From JBFMFH01 sp040752275 (GTDB lineage Bacteria; Acidobacteriota; Vicinamibacteria; Vicinamibacterales; JAKQTR01): a stretch of 64,000 nucleotides of DNA. Location of the stretch: assembly GCA_040752275.1 (NCBI GenBank), contig JBFMFH010000111.1:62001-126000 (forward strand), read 5' to 3'. This document shows positions 59,713-64,000 of this stretch, piece after piece. Under the pieces are notes generated by a model. That model saw only the letters and a list, made by a program, of their open reading frames with translations, had not been told where the DNA came from and ran no database searches. How positions within the stretch are numbered: the stretch's first letter is position 1; every line of letters begins with the position of its first letter. Both the position numbers and the translations under genes were made by a program.

Positions 59713-60698
59713 CGAGACGCTCGTCGAGGCAGGGACGCTTCACGAACGATGAACTCGGGGCGCCCTTTCGTCTGCTCGAAGATGCGTCCCACATACTCGC
59801 TCAGGACGCCGATCGCGATGAGCTGCACGCCGGAGAGGAACAGGATCGACACGCTCACCGTCGCCCAGCCCGGCGGCAGCCACACCCGGGCGCCGGCCAT
59901 GTTGAGGAGTCCCATCACGACCGTCGCGATCCCGTAGACGAACGACAGGAACGCCACGAGGCAGCCCATCGCGAGCGACCACCGCAGCGGCAGCAGCGAG
60001 AAGGCCATGATGCCGTCGACGGCGAAGGACGACAGCGATCGGAACGAGAACTTCGACACCCCCGCATGGCGCGACGAGGGGTCGTAGTCCACTCCGGTCT
60101 GGCGGAACCCTGCCCACTCGACCAGGCCGCGCAGGAACTTCCGCGCCTCGGGCATGTCAAGGAGCACGTCGACGACCTTGCGGTCGAGCAATCTGAAATC
60201 CGACTGGCCGAACGATAACCGAAGGCCCGACAGCTTCGAGAGCAGCCAGTAGAACGCCCTGACCTGCTGCAATCGCAACCCGCTCACGGGGTACCGGCGC
60301 TTTCGCGTGTAGACAACCTCATAGCCCTGCTGCCAGAGCCGAATCATCTCGGGCAACAGGGCCGGCGGGTGTTGAAGATCGGCGTCCATCGTGATCGCAG
60401 CGGCCCCGCGAGCGTGGCTCAGACCCGCGATGAGTGCTCCCTGATGGCCGAAGTTCCGGCTCAGGGACACGTAGTGGGCGCGATGGTCGGCCTGGCACAG
60501 GCGCTTCATGATGGCCAGGGACTCGTCGGCGCAGCCGTTGTCCACGAAGATCAACTCGAATGCCAGGCCCGTCCCCTCCAGCGCGGCCGTTACGTCGCGG
60601 TACAGCACGTCGAGGTTCTCGGCCTCGTCGTAGACTGGGAACACGACCGAGATGGACGGTGCGCCGCTGTCCGTCCTGTCCGTGCCGGTCAGATCCAT
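59709..60698 (-). CDS. Polyprenyl-phosphate glycosyltransferase, GtrB/DPM1-like family 2
   Basis: The protein has 329 residues from ATG at 60698 (MDLTGTDRTDSG), overlapping the upstream stop by 10 bp; the long open frame upstream is rejected. It has a GT2 domain (1 to about 230) with ISVVFPVYDEAENL, IFVDNGCADES and AITMDADLQHPP (metal-binding DADLQHPP of the bactoprenol-glucosyltransferase group), HAGVSKFS, then two C-terminal helices (SLAMGCLVAFLSFVYGI, VSVSILFLSGVQLIAIGVLSEYVGRIFE). It charges undecaprenyl phosphate with a sugar, supplying donor for the GT-C-type transferases encoded downstream. Sugar unknown. Confidence 0.88.
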   Translation of the reverse strand: MDLTGTDRTDSGAPSISVVFPVYDEAENLDVLYRDVTAALEGTGLAFELIFVDNGCADESLAIMKRLCQADHRAHYVSLSRNFGHQGALIAGLSHARGAAAITMDADLQHPPALLPEMIRLWQQGYEVVYTRKRRYPVSGLRLQQVRAFYWLLSKLSGLRLSFGQSDFRLLDRKVVDVLLDMPEARKFLRGLVEWAGFRQTGVDYDPSSRHAGVSKFSFRSLSSFAVDGIMAFSLLPLRWSLAMGCLVAFLSFVYGIATVVMGLLNMAGARVWLPPGWATVSVSILFLSGVQLIAIGVLSEYVGRIFEQTKGRPEFIVREASLPRRASR

Positions 60699-62539
60699 CC
60701 TCGCCACCAGTAGATCACCATCGCACCGTACTCGTGCACGATGCCGCCGATCTGCTCGAGTGTTGGTCCTTGCATCGCCCCGTGCAGGTAGAACTGGCTG
60801 ACTGGCACGGGAGCGGCAATGACGTCGGTGCCAGGAGCGACGCGCCGCCAGACCATGACCGCCCGGCGCATGTGGTAGGGGGAGCTTATCAGCAAGGCGC
60901 TCCGCCAGCCACGGTTCTCGAGGATCCGCGCCACGAAGGTGACGTTCTCGTGCGTGTTCGCCGCCTTCGACTCGAGCACGATTGCGTCGGCTGGGACGCC
61001 GATGGACACGGCCAGCTGTTTCATGACCTCGGCCTCTCGAAACACGAACGAAAAGCCGGAGGAAAAGACGAGGTGCGTCGCGTAGCCTCGATGGTAGAGA
61101 TCTGCCGCGTGCTTCACCCGTTCCTGGTAGCCGCCCCCGGCTCTGCCCGACTCCCCGACACCGCCGGCGAAGACCACGATCGCGTCGGCGGGCCTCGGCT
61201 CGGCGGAGACTCGCAGCGGCGCCGCCGCCCACCAGACGGCCGGTGTGTAGAACACGATGGCGAGCAGCACGAGGACGGCGCCCAGCGACGCAGCCAGGCG
61301 CCTCCGGCCAGCACGGTACAGGCGCAGCAGGGTCCGCTCCCAGGCCGCACGCTCGCCGGCGTCTCGGGCGACCAGCGCGGATTCGATCAGATCCGACATC
61401 GCAGCCACACGGGCATCCCATGCGTTCGCGCGCGCCACTTCGGTGCGCCGGGCCTTCATTTCCGGGGCCACGGGTTCGAGCGCGAGCCTGACAGCTTCCA
61501 GAAACGACCCTGTGTCCGGCGCTATCGCCACGACAGTGCCGGTTTCCCGGTTGAATCGCTCGACCTCCGCGAGCCGCGTGGACACCACGGGTTTGCCCAT
61601 CACCAGGTACTCGTTGAGCTTGGTCGGGTACACATTGGCCGTGTACTCGGTCAGCACGTAGGGCACGAGGCCCACGTCGAACGCCTTGACGTAGTGTGGA
61701 AGCTCATCGTGGGAACGGGCACCCAGCAGGTGGACGTTCCGGCACGCCGCCAGCCTCGACACGTCCGTCTGCGGCGGGCCCACCAGGACGACACTGCCAT
61801 GGGGAAACGCGGCCGCCGTTGCCACGAGCAGTTCCTGGTCGACCCACTGGTGCAACCCGCCGACGTAGCCGATCACCGGCCGGGGCAGGCCTTCCAGCTC
61901 CTGCGGCACTGGCGCCGCGCCGTCGCGAACGCGTTCGAAGGCCGTGAGGTCGACGCCGAACGGGAACAGATGAACGTCTGGCCGGTGTCCCGCAGCTCGC
62001 TGCCGTAGCTTCTCGGACGTCACGAAGACCAGATCCGCCTCTCGAAACAGCGCAACCTCGCTTCTGGTGATGCGCCTGGCCTGCCGCGAGCTGGATGCCA
62101 GGTCATCGATGCAGTAGTAGACGGTGACCTCCGGATCCAGGCTGTCGATGAGCGCGCGCGCCAGAGGTGTCGGAAGGAACGACCACACGATGGGTCGCCC
62201 GAATCCCGTGGCCCGCATCCAACGCCGGCAGGCCCGCACCATGATGGTGCGGTTGAGACGACAGGCGATTCGGGAGTACGGGAGAGGCAGGACCAGTGGC
62301 GAGAAGACGAACAGATTCGGCCGCTCCTCTCTGAAGCCCTTGGTCCCCCGCCACCAGTTTCGGACGCGCGCCCGCAGCCGGGCCGCATCGCGGACGCGTG
62401 GCGCCCGCACGCCCGTGTTCTCGATGAACAGGACGCGGTTGCCGCGTGCCGCAAGCGTGGCCATGATCTGCTGGTGACCCTGCCAGATGAAGTCCCAGTC
62501 GATCGACGAGATGCAGACGATGTCCCGCCCGTTCAGCAT
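60689..62539 (-). CDS. Fusion of GT-B glycosyltransferase with membrane helix and DUF218 (ElyC/SanA-like) domain
   Basis: This 616-residue protein starts with ATG at 62539. Residues 1 to about 390 are a GT-B/GT4-type transferase (WQGHQQIMATLAARG, IGYVGGLHQWVD, YPTKLNEYLVMGKPVVST, VALFREADLVFVTS). A hydrophobic stretch (about 417-440: LGAVLVLLAIVFYTPAVW) precedes a DUF218 domain (about 450-616: DAIVVFAGGVGESGR, VFSSGFSFVFREAEVM, LISSPYHMRRAVMVWRR). DUF218 proteins such as ElyC and SanA act at the envelope; here the domain would sit outside after the helix. How they work together is unknown. The downstream GT2 overlaps its end by 10 bp. Confidence 0.8.
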   Translation of the reverse strand: MLNGRDIVCISSIDWDFIWQGHQQIMATLAARGNRVLFIENTGVRAPRVRDAARLRARVRNWWRGTKGFREERPNLFVFSPLVLPLPYSRIACRLNRTIMVRACRRWMRATGFGRPIVWSFLPTPLARALIDSLDPEVTVYYCIDDLASSSRQARRITRSEVALFREADLVFVTSEKLRQRAAGHRPDVHLFPFGVDLTAFERVRDGAAPVPQELEGLPRPVIGYVGGLHQWVDQELLVATAAAFPHGSVVLVGPPQTDVSRLAACRNVHLLGARSHDELPHYVKAFDVGLVPYVLTEYTANVYPTKLNEYLVMGKPVVSTRLAEVERFNRETGTVVAIAPDTGSFLEAVRLALEPVAPEMKARRTEVARANAWDARVAAMSDLIESALVARDAGERAAWERTLLRLYRAGRRRLAASLGAVLVLLAIVFYTPAVWWAAAPLRVSAEPRPADAIVVFAGGVGESGRAGGGYQERVKHAADLYHRGYATHLVFSSGFSFVFREAEVMKQLAVSIGVPADAIVLESKAANTHENVTFVARILENRGWRSALLISSPYHMRRAVMVWRRVAPGTDVIAAPVPVSQFYLHGAMQGPTLEQIGGIVHEYGAMVIYWWRGWI

Positions 62540-62767
62540 GAGGTCAATCGGGTGTCAGTCTCGGCTGGCGGTCTGCACCAGGCTTCAGCCCAGCGACCAT
62601 CCAGCCGCGCTCCGGCGCGACCGCGGCTTGTCCTGTCCGCAGAAACCGACGCATGACGTCGCTGGTTCGCCGACGGCAGCGAGCGCCGGCTCAGCCGTGG
62701 CGTCGGCCAGGCGCAGCCCGCGGTGGCACTCGGGACAGCGCAGGAACCCGAGTAGCCCCGGCTTCAC
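62540..62767 (-). pseudogene. Remnant of a zinc-ribbon (Trm112-like) methyltransferase-type gene
   Basis: GTG at 62767 overlaps the GHMP kinase stop as GTGA and opens a 60-codon frame (to 62585) starting with a Trm112-like ribbon, LLGFLRCPECHRGLRL. The expected second half of the ribbon and methyltransferase domain is missing. In another frame of the same strand, GQAAVAPERGWMVAGLKPG is followed by a stop just before the next gene start, which could be the C-terminus of the same protein after an internal deletion. Alternatively the 60-residue ORF is a real small protein. The remnant reading is my inference. Confidence 0.4.
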
Positions 62768-63771
62768 CGGGAGAAGTCCCCCACCAGCTTGGCGCCGTGC
62801 GGTTCGACTGCGTAGTGCAGCCGGGGCATGCCTTGCTCTGCCATGAACCGCTCGAGTGGCTTGTGCCCTCTCGGGCAGTAGAGCAGCAGGAAGCCGCCGC
62901 CGCCGGCGCCGACGATCTTGCCTCCCAGCACTCCGAAGCGCGTGCGCACTTCGTCGTAGATGGCATCGACGCGCGATGGACTGACGTTCGGCACCATGCG
63001 CCGCTTCTGGCGCCAGTGCTCGTCGAGCAACTCGCCCCAGCGGTCGAAGTTTTCGTCTCTGATCGCCTCGATCGATCGGGCACCGATCTCCTTGATCCGG
63101 TGCAGGCTTTCGGCCACCACGCCGTGGCGGGCGTCCCGGTCATCCGCCATCGCGGTGTCCTGCGGGGCAAGCCACGCGAGCGCGTCGCGGCGGCTGCCCG
63201 TGTAGTAGAGATGCGTGTTCGCCGCAAGGTCGGCCAACGCGCTCAGCCCGAGGACGACACGTTCCACCCTGACCGCGCCGCCGGACGCGATGTCGAGCAC
63301 CGTCAGCCCGCCGAACGCCGCCGCGTACTGGTCCTGCTTGCCCACCCGCTTCCGGAGCACGTCGAGTTCCAGGTGGCAGGCCTCCTCGGCCAGCGCCTGC
63401 AGCGTCACGAAGTCGCGCCGGTAGTGGTGGAGCGCGAGGAGCAGCCCGACGATGAACGAGCCGGACGATCCGACGCCTGTGCCGGCGGGTAGGTCGGCAA
63501 CCGACGAGATCTCAACGGCGTCGGTGACGTCGTGGTGGCGGAGGGCTTCACGGACAAGGTCGTGCCGGATTTCGTCGATCGTCTCGACCGTTTCGCTCTG
63601 GCTGTAGTGGAGGATGATCCGCCGGTCGATCACCCGGTGGTTCACCATCACGTACATGTAGCTGGTGATCCCCATCGCGAACACGAGGCCGCCGTATCGA
63701 GAGTAGTACGAGGGCAGGTCGGTGCCCCCGCCGCCCAGGGTCACGCGAAAGGGAGTGCGGGTGATGATCAC
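62764..63771 (-). CDS. GHMP-family sugar kinase (heptose-7-phosphate kinase-like)
   Basis: This 335-residue protein starts with GTG at 63771 (MIITRTPFRVTLGGGGTDLP), 7 bp after the preceding stop. The ATP-binding GHMP motif is LPAGTGVGSSGSF (94-106), with GKQDQYAAAFGG, and the C-terminal GGKIVGAGGGGFLLL loop. The TPFRVTLGGGGTDLPSYY start and the GKQDQY segment are those of HddA-type D-glycero-alpha-D-manno-heptose-7-phosphate kinases. With the nucleotidyltransferase downstream it could supply NDP-D-glycero-manno-heptose. GmhA and GmhB are not in this window. Confidence 0.87.
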   Translation of the reverse strand: MIITRTPFRVTLGGGGTDLPSYYSRYGGLVFAMGITSYMYVMVNHRVIDRRIILHYSQSETVETIDEIRHDLVREALRHHDVTDAVEISSVADLPAGTGVGSSGSFIVGLLLALHHYRRDFVTLQALAEEACHLELDVLRKRVGKQDQYAAAFGGLTVLDIASGGAVRVERVVLGLSALADLAANTHLYYTGSRRDALAWLAPQDTAMADDRDARHGVVAESLHRIKEIGARSIEAIRDENFDRWGELLDEHWRQKRRMVPNVSPSRVDAIYDEVRTRFGVLGGKIVGAGGGGFLLLYCPRGHKPLERFMAEQGMPRLHYAVEPHGAKLVGDFSR

Positions 63772-63778
63772 GACGCGC

Positions 63779-64000
63779 TCATGCGGCGGCGGGTCCGGCC
63801 ATCGCCTGCCGCAGCACGCCCAGGTACTGGGGCCCGACGACGGACATCCTATAGGGGTTGCCGGCCAGCCGCTCCACGAAGGTCGCGTAGTCCGCCTTCA
63901 TTGCCTCGACCGCCGCCCACCAGTCGCCTCTGTACTCGATGCCGTACGGGCCGGCAATCTCCTTGTGGGATCCGGAATCGAGGTAGATGGCCGGCAGTCC
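63779..64000 (-). CDS. Glycosyltransferase C-terminus, start beyond the window
   Basis: A frame open from the right edge to a stop at 63779 encodes about 73 residues: GLPAIYLDSGSHKEIAGPYG near the edge, then WAAVEAMKADYATFVERL and SVVGPQYLGVL. The GLPxIY..G.xxEIAGxYG sequence is the conserved donor-binding end of GT4-type glycosyltransferases, where a Glu contacts the nucleotide sugar. It lies 7 bp from the GHMP kinase start and so belongs to the same leftward unit. The rest of the gene is outside. Confidence 0.65.
   Translation of the reverse strand, partial: GLPAIYLDSGSHKEIAGPYGIEYRGDWWAAVEAMKADYATFVERLAGNPYRMSVVGPQYLGVLRQAMAGPAAA

Noticed and set aside
60699..61421. Upstream extension of the GtrB-like GT2 frame (about 240 codons)
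   Set aside because: It lies within the DUF218 part of the neighbouring fusion gene in another frame and has no motif.
1..64000. tRNA, rRNA, CRISPR, insertion sequences or attachment sites
   Set aside because: Nothing of this type found by reading; gaps are short and almost all DNA is explained by polysaccharide genes.

Overview
The window is a dense, very GC-rich stretch of a bacterial chromosome. It is almost wholly a surface-polysaccharide (O-antigen, capsule or exopolysaccharide) locus: about 50 genes, gaps mostly under 50 bp, and start/stop overlaps of the ATGA or GTGA type at most junctions. There is no rRNA, tRNA, IS element or CRISPR array. The GC content, the WecA-type enzyme fused to further domains and the many nucleotide-sugar enzymes suit a Gram-negative soil or sediment lineage such as Acidobacteriota. 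That placement is inference; no marker gene is present.

Region A (1-36371, all minus strand) reads as one leftward transcription unit of 27 genes that runs off the left edge. It opens at 36371 with a winged-helix regulator carrying a nucleotide-binding-like domain. Sugar-nucleotide genes follow (25.0-35.7 kb): SDR epimerases/dehydratases, a kinase/cytidylyltransferase fusion, a Gfo/Idh/MocA oxidoreductase, a nucleotide-sugar dehydrogenase lacking its catalytic cysteine, a Nudix hydrolase, methyltransferases and a pyruvate-dehydrogenase E1 alpha/beta pair. An acetolactate-synthase-like TPP enzyme and another SDR follow (21.5-24.3 kb). The rest (1-21.4 kb) is the transfer part. It holds eight copies of one glycosyltransferase-like domain, here called the SWDL domain after its SWD[H/N]L motif, in seven genes: alone, in tandem, fused to a FkbM methyltransferase, or fused to a second domain (here the EVGF domain). 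Between them lie a standalone EVGF protein, a TIGR04372-type glycosyltransferase, a polysaccharide deacetylase, a formyltransferase and a zinc-ribbon methyltransferase.

Region B (36372-44747) has short groups in alternating directions. Rightward are a GT2 glycosyltransferase, a polytopic membrane protein and a small ankyrin-like membrane protein. Leftward are a methyltransferase and a GT-C-type membrane glycosyltransferase. Rightward again are a coiled-coil protein, a GT2-like protein and an SDR.

Region C (44768-64000, minus) is a second long leftward unit, entered from beyond the right edge. In transcription order it contains a glycosyltransferase end, a GHMP (heptose-7-phosphate-type) kinase, a broken zinc-ribbon gene, a glycosyltransferase/DUF218 fusion, a GtrB-type GT2, a sugar nucleotidyltransferase, two SDRs, a methyltransferase, an O-antigen ligase/polymerase, a transglutaminase-like protein, a 1402-residue WecA-type + CapD-like membrane + GT4 + DUF2142 fusion, and GT-C membrane glycosyltransferases.

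Together: sugars are activated and modified (heptose- and perhaps branched-type), a lipid-linked sugar is started by the WecA-like fusion, many glycosyltransferases extend it, methyl and formyl groups decorate it, and the ligase/polymerase-like protein and polytopic glycosyltransferases finish it in the membrane. No Wzx flippase or ABC exporter was seen. The most unusual element is the expanded, recombined SWDL family.
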